Under the pieces are notes generated by a model, which made no database searches, was not told the origin of the DNA, and saw only the letters and a list, made by a program, of their open reading frames with translations. Below, piece by piece: positions 1 through 10,298 of a stretch of DNA of 64,000 nucleotides; positions within the stretch are counted from its first letter, which is position 1, and each line of letters begins with the position of its first letter. Source of the stretch: Neonectria sp. B-13 (Eukaryota > Ascomycota > Sordariomycetes > Hypocreales > Nectriaceae); contig NOKP01000002.1 in NCBI GenBank assembly GCA_002682825.1, forward strand, positions 372,001-436,000, in the 5' to 3' direction. Position numbers and translations under genes: made by a program.

Positions 1-172
1 AACCCCCAAGTGTGGCTTCTAGGCGAAATACCTGCTTGATGTTACCCCAGAACGGCTTAGTAGGCGGTCCAGGTGGCAGATTGGGTGACCGCCTCCCAAT
101 CCGCGAGAGACGGAAGACAATGAGTCCTATTCCTAGAAGGACAAGGAACAATAGTCGTTGCAGAAATGCCAT
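1..172 (-). CDS. Cytochrome P450, N-terminal fragment (runs off left edge)
   Basis: Reading down from an ATG at 172, the minus strand encodes 57 residues to the window edge without a stop. A hydrophobic N-terminal anchor (about residues 4-20) is followed by a basic stretch and the proline-rich hinge LPPGPPTKPFWGN. That arrangement is the classic start of a microsomal class II P450: an ER membrane anchor, then the PPGP hinge. The heme-binding Cys motif would lie outside the window, so subfamily and substrate cannot be judged. It could act in sterol, secondary-metabolite or xenobiotic oxidation. The coding call is confident because the hinge sits at the right distance from the anchor. Confidence 0.85.
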   Translation of the reverse strand, partial: MAFLQRLLFLVLLGIGLIVFRLSRIGRRSPNLPPGPPTKPFWGNIKQVFRLEATLGG

Positions 173-463
173 GACGAGTAAGTAACATGTAACGTAAGGA
201 AATGAGAGAGGGTTGTTGTGTGGCCGGAAAACTGAAAGACTCAAGGCATTTAACTGCTAGAAATAATCACAAGTCATGCCACTTGCATGTCGATAGAGGA
301 CGGATGAGCAACCACCCCAATGATGCTGTGGGACCATCCCGGTGCATAGCCTAAAGGCCCTAAATAAGAAACGAATAAGTGCTAGATTGACCAAATGGGT
401 CCTTGCTCTTCAGGGACGCTTCCGTGGGGAGCGCAAGGAAGCTTCCAATAGGGAAGTTTACCC
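173..463. other. Intergenic, P450 promoter side
   Basis: No gene is visible. This is the upstream region of the P450 on the minus strand and ends where the dispersed repeat begins. No convincing TATA box or repeated motif was seen. Confidence 0.5.
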
Positions 464-1150
464 GTCCGGACGAGCAAAATTTGCCTTTCAAGATGTTTCC
501 ACAAGGGAATGACAGAAACGTTAATTCCTAATATGATCAGCTGATCTTGTATCCCCCCCCTTCCCCCGCTATATCTCGTCAGTTCCTACCGGGTTCCGCA
601 ATACCCCGGGCCGGGATTTCTCGGCAGAGGCCTGGCTCTGACTGCCAGAATATCTTTTCTTCGGAGTCGTTTAACTTTTACAGCTTCACGAAGCGAGCTG
701 CTAGCGGACCAATGATCAGTGTACTTAACTACTATTAGGAGAGACTTATAATAGATTGGTAAATGATTGTAGAATTCCTCTGTATGAATAGTCTAAAAGG
801 GGAATGAGTTATGGTACTAAGCCCTCTTGCCTATCTTATGTTGCTGTATTAAATTTCCTATCCGGTGACTGAACTACTTAATACAGGGTAGGCAGAGAGG
901 CTTTTAGAGATTCCGGGCTCTCAGAGTTAGTGGTGATTATTGCCGCCGTTGCAGATTTGGCACCCAGATTGTCGGTTGTATGCCAAGGCTATTTGACCCG
1001 AGCTAGGCCTCTCGGGCTTGGTCATGTTTCTGTAAGCTGCACTCCAAACTCCGAACTAGCCGACAAAAGTCTACGTCTAGTATCTTAGCCTTTGTTACTC
1101 TTCGAGGAGACGCAGGGTAAAATTCTCGCAGGGTATTCAACATTCTAGTA
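464..1150 (+). repeat. Dispersed repeat copy 1 (RIP-like), direct partner at 18.3 kb
   Basis: About 690 bp align in the same orientation with 18291-18868. Shared landmarks include GAGCAAAATTTGCC, AATATGATCAGCTGA, GTAGAATTCCTC and CCCTCTTGCCTA. By eye most mismatches are C/T or G/A, and this copy has ~100 extra bases near 940-1050. No intact ORF is present. On the minus strand both copies carry a short related reading frame containing LDVD near its end, so the element may be a decayed coding sequence. It may also be a transposon relic; no terminal repeats were recognised. The bases from 1151 to 1505 hold nothing I recognise. Confidence 0.75.
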
Positions 1151-1505
1151 GCATCCAAGCATTTCTGTTGCAGATATGTATCTATATTTAGCTTTATATA
1201 CAAACATACATGATGCTATTCAATGTGATTCACGCAAGTAATGTCACATGGAGGGCGAGAAGGGTGCAAGTCATAGATTCAGCATGGTCCAAGTTTCCCA
1301 ACACCGTTGTCGACTTAACCCCGACATGGAATAGACGCTTGATACTGTTGGGTATCAGGAATACCTCCGTGGATTAACTTTTAAGGATTGTGGCAGAACC
1401 GAGTGATCGTTGACGCGTCGACTTGATATTACAGTTATCTTTCCTGATAACCATCAGAAGCATTAAGATCATGCCAACGTTGGTCAATATCTAAGAGCTG
1501 AGCAT

Positions 1506-2891
1506 TTATGAACGGATTCCCACAATCTCTTTCGGCCATTCTATCCACGACATCCAGTATTCTCCTAAGAGTTCGTCAACCACATCCACGATGTTCTGGC
1601 CCCATCCCTCTATAAACCAGCGCTCATCTAGACTATGAAGCAGAGTGCCAAAGTATGCGAAGATTAACAGTGCAGGTGGCTGCCGTTGTTGTAGCAGCAC
1701 GAAGTACTCGTCCGGGGCCGAATGCAGCCAGATGAAAGGTGCGGACCAAGCCCTGTTATATCCCCATTGAGCCAAGGCCGCGGCGTCCATCGTTCTGAAT
1801 TGCCTCATATATATATTGCATTTCCGAAGAAGATACAACGTCTTATCATAGATTTCGGCGTCGCTGCTGTGAGCCCATGTCGCTTCAATACTGCGAAAGT
1901 GGTCATCTTCGGCCGAGGACTGGTGGTTGGGATCCAATTCATCCCAGTTTCCGAGGCTGAGTAGCGGACGTAATGGCCCAAGACGCACTCGATCATACAC
2001 CGGATGCAGCACGGCTTCGACGCCGCGGATCATGGGAATCCATTCGACACCTAGGATCCGCGACTTCCGGTCGACGGAATTGGCATCGCTATCACAGTCG
2101 TCGCAGAGCGGCCCAAACACGCCAAAGACATACAAAAAATTCAACAATGCGCACACGAAGAGAGCGTCGCTGTTATCGTCGCTCATTTCGTCTATGCCTT
2201 CCCGAAACCCTTGCAGTGCGAGGTTATGGTGTTGTGTCGCGATCAAGATGAGCTGTCGTCTGTTGGCAGAGTGCATGTACGCGAGGTGCAGAGCAGCCAG
2301 GCTTAGGATGCCATGCATGACGAATGGATGCCGGAATGCGATCTGTGGAAATACCTCCTGCCAGTAATGGTCCACGCTCGGGGAGTTTACAATGCCTAGG
2401 CTCGTCGAGAGTGTCCAGTGGTGCAGCAGGGCTAGGTCATCGATAGTGAAGCATGTCGACGGCTGGTCGGTCTCGGCGAGGCAAGGAATTGGGAGACAAA
2501 ATGTAAATGGCGAACCGACACTCTCGACAGCCTGCGTGTTCGACTCGTTTGATTGAACAGTGGAGCTCGGTGTCGGGCAGACCGTCACGGTCGGCGCAGA
2601 TGGATAGACGCATGGAATATTGTGTCGTATGCATGACCTGCAAGCCGGTTGCTCTTCACCGCACTACAACGCGACCTATTAGAAGGCAGTTCGACTTGAG
2701 ATAACAATCCCGCTGTGGGAAGCAGAAGCCGGTTGGGTCCACAAGCAAGGTGACTGACTACCCCAGGAATTGACGAAAAGGGAAAAGGTTGCCCATACCT
2801 TAATTCGCCGCCTCCGACATTCAGCGCATCCTGTTCTTGACTTCCTGTGCGGTCGGCGGGGGGTTTTCGACGGCTGTTCCGGCGGCTCCAT
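1506..2891 (-). CDS. Zn2Cys6 transcription factor, Upc2-like (paralogue 1)
   Basis: Two exons: 2891-2799 and 2663-1506, with a 135-bp GT-AG intron, give 416 aa. The intron splits the zinc cluster: C22, C25 in exon 1 and C32, C39, C42, C49 in exon 2 (CX2CX6CX6CX2CX6C), preceded by basic PRRPHRKSRTG. The remainder is a fungal-specific regulatory domain beginning LLHHWTLSTS and containing HPFVMHGILSLAALHLAY, the pattern of Upc2/Fungal_trans_2 regulators. It should be a nuclear DNA-binding activator or repressor. It is clearly related to the gene at 12567-13918. It is divergent from the glucosyltransferase at 3546 and shares a 654-bp promoter with it. Start chosen at MEPPEQ; an upstream in-frame extension is also open. 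Confidence 0.88.
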
Positions 2892-3545
2892 CGCTATCGA
2901 AAGCCGTGTTCGAGAAAGGGGAATATCCGAGAGGAGTTGGGCAATGGAGCCAGAGGAAGCCAAGCGGGGAGTCACGAGGAACGAAATACGGGGAACGAAA
3001 TAAGAGGAACGAAATACGAGGAACGGACCGGGCGACCCTAAGTTCCGAGCTACGCTAGGGTGTGGGAGACTGAGTGAGGTTTCCCTGGTCGACGCCAAAC
3101 CTACACCTAGCAGTGCGTCTCTAGTTTCAACAGGGATGTAGCCTACACTTGGGTTGCGACCGGATTCCGTCTAACTGTTAGAAGTTAGAACCCGATCGGC
3201 ACCCTGGAATCGGTGGGGAATCTGGCATCAGTCCCGGTGCGAGCGCAACCGGATCAGTCAGTGGCCGAAGAACGAAGTACGAAGTAATGACGAGTTATGC
3301 GAGCCTTAGTAGATAGTACCCCGCTAGAGAAGGGGACGCATTTCCATCACGGTCACGGTGTTCTGAGAGGCCTCTGTCGAGAGGACAGAACAGGCACTAC
3401 CCTTATTCCGAGCCAGTGGAAGGAGACATGCGCGTCTCTGCCCCCCCGGTTCAGCACGTGGCCTCCTCGACAACCCTTTTAACCCTTTCCCCCTCGTCGT
3501 CTTCTCTTTGTTCTCGTGGGCGGGAGGCAGCAAACATCGACAGCC
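2892..3545. promoter_or_regulatory. Divergent promoter, TF1 / sterol glucosyltransferase
   Basis: This 654-bp gene-free interval separates two divergently transcribed genes. It contains the GAGGAACGAAATAC tandem array at 2976-3026 and a further GAACGAAGTACGAAG near 3270. Read on the minus strand these give CTCGTATTTCGTTCC, one base from the yeast sterol-response core TCGTATA. A pyrimidine-rich tract lies at 3475-3515, just before the glucosyltransferase ATG. Confidence 0.5.
2976..3026. repeat. Short tandem repeat GAGGAACGAAATAC, about 3.5 copies
   Basis: Copies start at 2976, 2991, 3004 and 3018 with small length changes. They lie 85-135 bp upstream of the TF1 start codon. The core AACGA(A/G) recurs in the arrays beside the two paralogous regulators and GH43. 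Confidence 0.8.
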
Positions 3546-6483
3546 ATGGCCGACGAGAAACGGAAAACCTTGCGATACGAGCTTGCCGGCCATGAGTCCC
3601 CGTACCTCAGCCCAGCGCCGGGTTATGCGAGCACAGGGGACATGGCACATGCTGCTGAGATGCCCGCCGAGCCCGTACCCTCGAGCCCTTCGACATCCAC
3701 GTTCGTCGGCTTTATCGGAAACGGCGTCAAAATGCGAGGTATGCCCTATCCTGTCTAGGCAGGCGTTGACGCCCTATGCTTCCAGGCTGATCGTACTTGA
3801 AGATGATGCCCGGGTCGATATCGACTGCAACTCGAAGCTGGTGCGCAGCCTCTCATATTACGTGTACCAGACGTCCCCCGAAAAGCACCAGCACCACGAA
3901 ACCCCGTCGCCAGAGTATTCTGAAACCGAAGCGCAAGCCACGCCATGGGCCACGAAACTGAACATTGTCATTCAAGTTGTGGGAAGCCGAGGAGACGTGC
4001 AGCCCTTCATCGCCCTCGGCAATGAGCTCCAGAGACACGGCCATCGCGTTCGCCTAGCAACTCATGACACGTTTGACAACTTTGTACGAAGTTCTGACCT
4101 AGAGTTCTACCCAATCGGCGGCGATCCGGCTGAGTTGATGGCCTACATGGTTAAGAACCCAGGTCTTATCCCCAGTATGGAGAGCCTTGCGGCCGGCGAG
4201 ATTCAACAGAAGCGCTACATGGTCCAGGAGATGCTGGAGAACTGCTGGTATTCATGCCTGAAACCGGATCCTCTGACCGGTGAGCCTTTCGTGGCGGATG
4301 CCATCATCGCCAACCCGCCTAGCTTTGCACATGTCCACTGCGCTCAGGCGCTCGGCATACCTGTGCACCTGATGTTCACGATGCCCTGGAGCAGCACAAT
4401 GGCGTTCCCGCATCCGCTCGCTAACCTGAAGAACGTGGGTAGCGATCCCGCACTTGCAAATTATATCTCCTACAGTGTAGTTGAGTGGTTGACATGGCAA
4501 GGGTAAGCTCGTTCTTCCCATACCTAGAGCCCGCCCCCTATCGCTACTCAAACCCTGTCCTAATGCATTGGATTTCTAGCCTGGGCGACATCATCAACAA
4601 GTGGCGAAGGACTATAGATTTAGAAGAGGTGGCCATGTTCGATGCCCCCATGCTGACACAAACGTTGAAAATACCCTTTACATACTGCTGGTCACCGGCC
4701 CTAGTGCCGAAGCCGGCTGACTGGCCTTCGCACATCGGTCTGATACTCCCTTGGATCGAATCTCTATCTAGGTCGCGGCTAACGACCATATAGATGTTTG
4801 TGGGTTTTTCTTCCGTGATACACCCCAGTTCTCTCCACCACCAGATCTTGCTCGATTCCTTAAGGCCGGTCTTCCGCCGGTCTACATTGGATTCGGCAGC
4901 ATCGTGCTAGATAACCCGGACAGGATGATACAGATCATCCTCGACGCTGTCCAAGCTTCCGGCGCTCGCGCCATCATTTCGAAGGGCTGGTCTGATCTTG
5001 TGGGCTCAGAGAATAAAAATATCTACTGGATAGGCGATTGCCCCCACGAGTGGCTTTTCCAGCACGTTGCCGCGGTGGTTCACCATGGAGGTGCAGGAAC
5101 AACAGCTTGCGGGCTGAGGAACGGAAAGCCCACCACCATTGTTCCCTTTTTTGGAGAGTAAGTCGCCTATAGGCCCCCGTGCAACAACTATAGGATGTCC
5201 AGAGTCCGAATCAAAGCTAATCGCCCGTTTGCCAGCCAACCTTTCTGGGGCCAGATGGTGGCCAACGCAGGCGCAGGACCCAACCCCATACCCCATGCAG
5301 AACTAACAGGGGATAATCTTGCCCAAGCCATTCACTACTGTCTCTCGCAGAAGGCTGCGGCTGCGGCGGCGTCCATCGCCGCAAGGATGAGGTCCGAGGT
5401 GGGCGTCCGAGCCGCCGTGCAGTCATTCCACAGACAGTTGCCTCTAGAACGGATTCCATGCGATCTGATCAAGAGCGAGCCGGCCGTGTGGCTGTACAGC
5501 AAGACGAAACGGCCCATCAGGCTTTCCAAGGTCGCTGCTGAAATCGTACTGTCAAACACATCGACCGAGTCCAAGTACTTAAAGATGTCAGTGTCGAGTC
5601 TCTCCCGCCGACGCACCCAACGATGATGCGCTGAGCTAACCCCGTTCACGGCAGATACCAGAGCAACCCCATCGTCATTGAAACTTCACGATGGGATCCC
5701 ATTTCTGGAGGAGCCTCGGCAGTCATGGCGACAGCAACAGACATGGCCGGATCTATCACTGGCATAGCCACCAAGCCAGTCGAAGCGTACCGAGACGAGC
5801 ACAAGCGGCGCGCTCGTGAGCTAAAGAGGCTTAAGGCTCAAGGGCCTGCCGCCAGCCAAGAGAAGATCGGAAATAGCGGCGCCAGTATCGGCGGCCACAC
5901 CTCGAATGATTCGGGGCGACCAAGGAGCGACAAGAGCGAGCACTCTAGCTCGTTAGCAGGCAGGATGGTAGGCGCATCGGCCAAGAGCGTAGGCAACATC
6001 GCGCCCACTGCTCTGAAAGGCATGGTGGTAGACATTCCGCTTGCCATTACAGAAGGTTTGCGATCAGTGCCGCGCCTTTACGGCGGCAAGGTCCGCGACC
6101 ACGGCCCTGTAACGGACGCAAAGAGTGGAATGGTCGTCGCAGGCAAGACATTTGCTTGGGGCTTTGTCGATGGCATCACCGACGTCGTCGTGCAGCCGTA
6201 CAAGGGCGCCCAGAAGGAGGGCGCCCTGGGAGCCGTAAAGGGCCTCGGCAAGGGCGTCATGAGTCTGGCGGCTAAGAGTGGCGCCGGCATGTTCGGAGTA
6301 ATTGCTTATCCCAGTGCAGGCATCAGCAAGAGCCTGCACACGGCGGTGCACAGCTCAACCCGCAAGGCGATAGCTCACGAGCGGCATATTGAAGGGGTAT
6401 GGATGATCGAGAACGGGGGGGGTGCCCAGGTGGACTCTGGCGAGCTTGTTTCCACCTTCAAGCACTTGCAAACCAACAAATAG
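3546..6483 (+). CDS. Sterol 3-beta-glucosyltransferase-type GT (family 1/28)
   Basis: Six exons (3546-3738, 3803-4502, 4580-4737, 4794-5157, 5236-5586, 5655-6483) join in phase to 864 aa. The N-terminal Rossmann half carries GSRGDVQPF (residues 125-133). The UDP-sugar-binding half carries HHGGAGTT (447-454) and FFGDQPFWG (469-477), the signature of UDP-glucose:sterol glucosyltransferases. The enzyme would transfer glucose to a membrane sterol or similar lipid alcohol, at the cytosolic membrane face. The last ~280 residues are a basic, Gly/Ala/Ser-rich tail of the kind found on fungal members. There is no signal peptide and no PH/GRAM module as in Atg26, so this is a short paralogue, not the pexophagy enzyme. 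Sterol as acceptor is inferred from family. Confidence 0.88.
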
Positions 6484-6773
6484 GTACCATCGAGCGGCAT
6501 TACTTTTTGTGCTAGGCTGGTGACGTAGATGCCATCAATGTACCGGGCATCATCACCTCGCCCTCCAACGACTATACCAGATGCCTTTTGGCCACCCTCC
6601 GCGTCAAGAGGCGCTTGGGACTTGGTTCAAGCGTTCAGTGCAGGAACATGACGATAGAAGACGAGTTTCGTAGCTAAAAGTGATGTATAAATACAAAAAG
6701 GAATGAAGGAATGAAAGCCGATTGCAAATCTTCAGGTCAAGCTAGATTCAGCCCATTGCACCCCAGCAACGAA

Positions 6774-8597
6774 CTACGCCTCCTGGGTGACGAACACCCC
6801 CTCCGCGACCTCTTGAGCTACATTTTGATACCTCCATCTGGAAACATATGACTGCGTAGACCCAGTACCCCCATTGCTCGTCGCATAGACTCCTAGAAGC
6901 GCGCCTAAAGGCGAAACGTCAGCATCAAGTTGGGGCCCGAGTAGAAAGGAACGGGCTGTCAAGATCATACCTGTGAATGGCCCGGAACCACCACTGACAA
7001 TGGTGGCCGGTGCTTGTCCCAGTTCGTGTGTTATCCGAGGCTGGGAGCTACAGGCAGCGTAAAACGTGTAATGCGTAGCATTCTCCGCTCGAATGCTCAG
7101 CCGAATGGGGTCTTGGAGCCAGGACTCGGGGACTGGCTTGACAGATGGCGCAGGAATGTTCTTCTCATCACTTCCGAGTCCGGAGACGAGGAATCGGAAA
7201 TGAGGCACTAAGGTCGAGTTAGTAGTCGAGTTTGTGGCTGCATCCGCCCGCAGCATGACGATGCCAAGATTGATGTTCTGAACTTGGTTCAGGAACACCG
7301 TGACGCCGACCTCTTCATCCCTGGCCTTCGGCATAAACGAGATGTCGACACTGTACTGGAAAAGCGTGGCCGTCTGCAGCCGCGTGATCATGGTCAGATT
7401 GGCGATCTGGTAGCCGGCCGTGTAGTTCTTCCAGCCGGCCGTGATATTCGCAAACGACGGTGTGAGCCGCAGCGTGTTGGGATGTCCTGACGGCGAAACC
7501 GTGTAAGCGTCCCTGTCTGGCCAGCGCCAGTAACCAAAGTTGGCAGGGATGGTCGACTTTGGTTTGAAATCAACGACATCGGGCTCGTCGATGAAAATGC
7601 CGTCTCCGGGAATGTCTCTCGAGGGAGGAAGATACCATCCGCTCTCTACGCCACGTACGGGCGTGAAGACTGGCCAGCCTCCCTCCTCCCACGTCACTGG
7701 AGTCATCACCGTCTCTCGGCCCATGGGATACGTCTTACCCTTGGGTCCTGAGCGCCAAGCCAGTGTTGTTGACCACCACTGGCCTCTCGTGTCGTGGAAA
7801 AGATCTGCATGCCCAATGTTCTGGAAGTACTCTGTGGTGTTTCGATTCGTCAGAACTGGGTTTCCGGCATGGCTCTCATATGGTCCCCAGATGTTGGTTG
7901 ACCGAGATATAGTGACGGAGTGATTCAAGCCGGAACCCCCTTCCGCAACCATGAGATAGTAGTACCCGTCTTTTCGGTAAATGTGCGGGCCTTCAAGAAA
8001 TTCACCGGTGGTGCCGTTCCAGATGTTGCGCGGCTTACTGAGAATGCCAGTTTCAAGGTCGACTGTCTGAAGATAGGTACCAGCGGTGGCAATATACGCC
8101 GTGTCATCGTCGTCCCAAAGGATATCCGGATCGATGAATTCAGTGTCGTATCTGACAGGATCACTCCAGGCACTGTCGCTGTAAGGATCCGTCGTCTTGA
8201 AAATCAAGCCCGTGTTCTTGGATTGAATTTGGTTGTTATAGATGGTAATGATGTAGAAAGTCCCGTTGTGATAGCGGATTGTCGGGGCCCAGATGCCGTC
8301 ACTCTGGGCGAGTGACTGGTCATATTCCGGGTACTGCGTCTCTCTGGACAAGGCATGGCTGATTAGCTTCCAATTGCTGAGATCTTTGCTGGCGTGGATG
8401 GGGAGTCCGGGCGTCAGCATGAATGTCGACGAGGTGCAGAAGGTCGTGTTGTCTCTCTCAGCCACAAAGACGCAGCTGGGATCGCTGTGCCAGCCAGGTA
8501 TGGCAGGGTTGTAGCGCGTCTGATTTTGCTCGCCTGAGCTGCATGACACCTTGGCTGCAGCAAGCAGGGCAAAAAGGAGCTTCGATAAGATTGGCAT
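6774..8597 (-). CDS. Secreted GH43 beta-xylosidase / arabinofuranosidase
   Basis: A single exon encodes 607 aa. Residues 1-20 form a signal peptide. The five-bladed propeller starts at NPAIPGWHSDPSC, whose Asp is the expected general base. IDPDILWDDDD supplies the pKa-modulating Asp and EGPHIYRKDGYYYL the catalytic Glu. The C-terminal ~200 residues are a beta-sandwich of the GH43 C2 type, common in xylan-side-chain enzymes, and about ten N-glycosylation sites are visible. It would act outside the cell on arabinoxylan-derived oligosaccharides. Exact specificity (xylosidase versus arabinofuranosidase) cannot be read from sequence. The 6484-6773 interval between it and the convergent glucosyltransferase shows nothing notable. 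Confidence 0.92.
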   Translation of the reverse strand: MPILSKLLFALLAAAKVSCSSGEQNQTRYNPAIPGWHSDPSCVFVAERDNTTFCTSSTFMLTPGLPIHASKDLSNWKLISHALSRETQYPEYDQSLAQSDGIWAPTIRYHNGTFYIITIYNNQIQSKNTGLIFKTTDPYSDSAWSDPVRYDTEFIDPDILWDDDDTAYIATAGTYLQTVDLETGILSKPRNIWNGTTGEFLEGPHIYRKDGYYYLMVAEGGSGLNHSVTISRSTNIWGPYESHAGNPVLTNRNTTEYFQNIGHADLFHDTRGQWWSTTLAWRSGPKGKTYPMGRETVMTPVTWEEGGWPVFTPVRGVESGWYLPPSRDIPGDGIFIDEPDVVDFKPKSTIPANFGYWRWPDRDAYTVSPSGHPNTLRLTPSFANITAGWKNYTAGYQIANLTMITRLQTATLFQYSVDISFMPKARDEEVGVTVFLNQVQNINLGIVMLRADAATNSTTNSTLVPHFRFLVSGLGSDEKNIPAPSVKPVPESWLQDPIRLSIRAENATHYTFYAACSSQPRITHELGQAPATIVSGGSGPFTGMILTARSFLLGPQLDADVSPLGALLGVYATSNGGTGSTQSYVSRWRYQNVAQEVAEGVFVTQEA

Positions 8598-9001
8598 GGT
8601 CGAGGGTGATTGATTGGTGTCAATGGCAAGATGAAAGGATGAAAAACCCTGAAGGCACTGGATTTAAGACGAATTAATAGTCCGACTTTTCTAGTAACCT
8701 CATCGCCGTCACTAATTACTCTGGTCTGTGGTTGTCTACGTGTATCCCGCCTTTCCTTGTCGTCTTGTAAGGGAAACCCATGGTGGTTCCCGTTACGCCT
8801 TCATTGCGCAACTTAGCATGTGGCTCATCCCTGGTATTGCACATGAGTCTTGAGCGAGACTAAACGAGCCTTGAGCGAGACCCTAACCGAGTTTTGAGCG
8901 AGACCCTAAACGAGCCTTGAGCGAGACACCGAACTTAATCGACATCGGGACCCACCGCCAAGCTGGAAAACACATGAAATGGAAGTCGAATCCAACGCTT
9001 A
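8598..9001. promoter_or_regulatory. Upstream region of GH43
   Basis: About 400 bp without a gene. It holds the TTGAGCGAGAC...TAAACGAGCC array (8845-8928), roughly 250-330 bp upstream of the GH43 ATG. The proximal 200 bp shows no clear TATA box. Confidence 0.5.
8845..8928. repeat. Tandem repeat TTGAGCGAGACCCTAAACGAGCC, four imperfect copies
   Basis: TTGAGCGAGAC starts near 8850, 8871, 8894 and 8917, at a period of 21-23 bp. TAAACGAG lies between copies 1-2 and 3-4, and TAACCGAG between copies 2-3. The reverse complement contains TCGTTTA, the same core as in the arrays beside the three Zn2Cys6 genes. Confidence 0.8.
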
Positions 9002-10298
9002 CTATTCCGACACTCCCGTGTTATGAAGGAAGCCAAGCCCCGCAACGCGTAACCCGGGGATGCTTAAAACTGTCATCCTTGGTCTTTGTATCGTGTTTCT
9101 CGTCGGTGAGGTTCTCCGCATTATGCCTTGTGCGATGTCCCTGCGACTCCCTATCTCCGCGTTTTCATCATGGATATCGATTGTGGGAGTGTTGTACGCG
9201 CAGGTCAGTTCTAGCATCACGTCACGAATCATAGATATCCACTCGGTACCGAGGAAGCGGGACCTACGGGAAAACCCGTCCGAGTGTGCGTTGAGGGGGG
9301 GTGTCGCTTGATCACCCTGCCACCCTGACGCGTGTCTGTGGTTACGAATAGAGGCGCATGGTTCATGAAAGTAAGGAAACAAGACAAGAGTCCGTATGCC
9401 ATTGTGCCCGTGCCACAAGAGGTACATCCCGACCTTATCTTCTCCTAGTACGTCTCTCAATTTTTGGGTTTCTTGGATAAGATATATCCAGTCTTTGAAG
9501 CTGCCTTCTTCTGCGGGAATATCGCCAAACGAAGAGCGTTCTGGGGCAGCTAACGCTATGGCGAGGGGTTAACTCAGATTCTGCTATTTCGCGTTTTGGA
9601 AAATGGGAAAAGAGCAGGTCTAACCGATGAGGATTGTGAAGGCAGAAAATATGAATAAGCCAGCAGCACACTCTTTTGTAACATCTTCCAGCAGTTTCAT
9701 GGCTTCTTTCGACGCCACCTGGTGATGTGTCAAAGCGATCGATATGTAATGGCCTCGTCGTTCCGGTCTATGGTGGGCTAGATGCAGGGCAGATAGGGCG
9801 AATATCTCTCTCATAAGATATTCAGACTCAAGAGCCAAACGAGGGACTGTTATCCTCCAAAAGTCTCTCGCCACTGGGAATATTGAAAGGGACGTGCATG
9901 TTGATGTCGACCAAACGTGAAAGAGCTCCAGATCTTGGAGATTAATTCCATCGCGTGTGCTTGATATAGTCGGCTTTAAGCGGGGAGTTGCACTCGCCAG
10001 TATTGTTTTGTATTCGCATGTTTCTCGCAATCTCGTGCAGTTGAAGCATGAGGGTCGTTGTTCGTCACACTGGTCATAATAGTTGTTAATCAAGAGCCTT
10101 CGTAGAGTCACCACTTCGAATGCTTGCCTTGACCTTTCGTTTCTTACACACGTTGCAGCCTCTCCTAGACTTGGAGTGAGAGATTCTTGAACTCCGTTTT
10201 CGATCAGGCGTTTGGGGGCAAAGGGCGATTGGGGAGAGGTTCCGCGTATATATGGTTGAAAGAGGGCTTTGCGATAATTCTAGTTTAATTGTCTCCAT
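9002..10298 (-). CDS. Zn2Cys6 transcription factor, truncated or chimeric (paralogue 2)
   Basis: Exons 10298-10128, 10069-9625 and 9555-9002 join in phase to 389 aa. The zinc cluster is intact (C48, C51, C58, C65, C68, C75) and is again split by an intron, here with a GC donor (AAG|GCAAGC). The middle contains LELFHVWSTSTC and EIFALSALHLAHH of the fungal regulatory domain, and exon 3 starts with a normal continuation to about WIYLIQETQKL. After that the expected half-domain is missing. Instead the frame runs into a segment holding SRFLGTEWISMIRDV, which matches SRILGVEWIPMIRGV in paralogue 1, followed by unrelated-looking sequence. Either a rearranged, still open chimera or a pseudogene. Confidence 0.6.

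Noticed and set aside
547..738. 63-residue frame in the first dispersed repeat
   Set aside because: It begins at TTG rather than ATG, has low-complexity composition and is not maintained in the second repeat copy.
8845..8928. CRISPR-like appearance of the regularly spaced repeats
   Set aside because: Units are ~22-bp imperfect tandem copies with no unique spacers, in a eukaryotic promoter; a regulatory-site array is more sensible.
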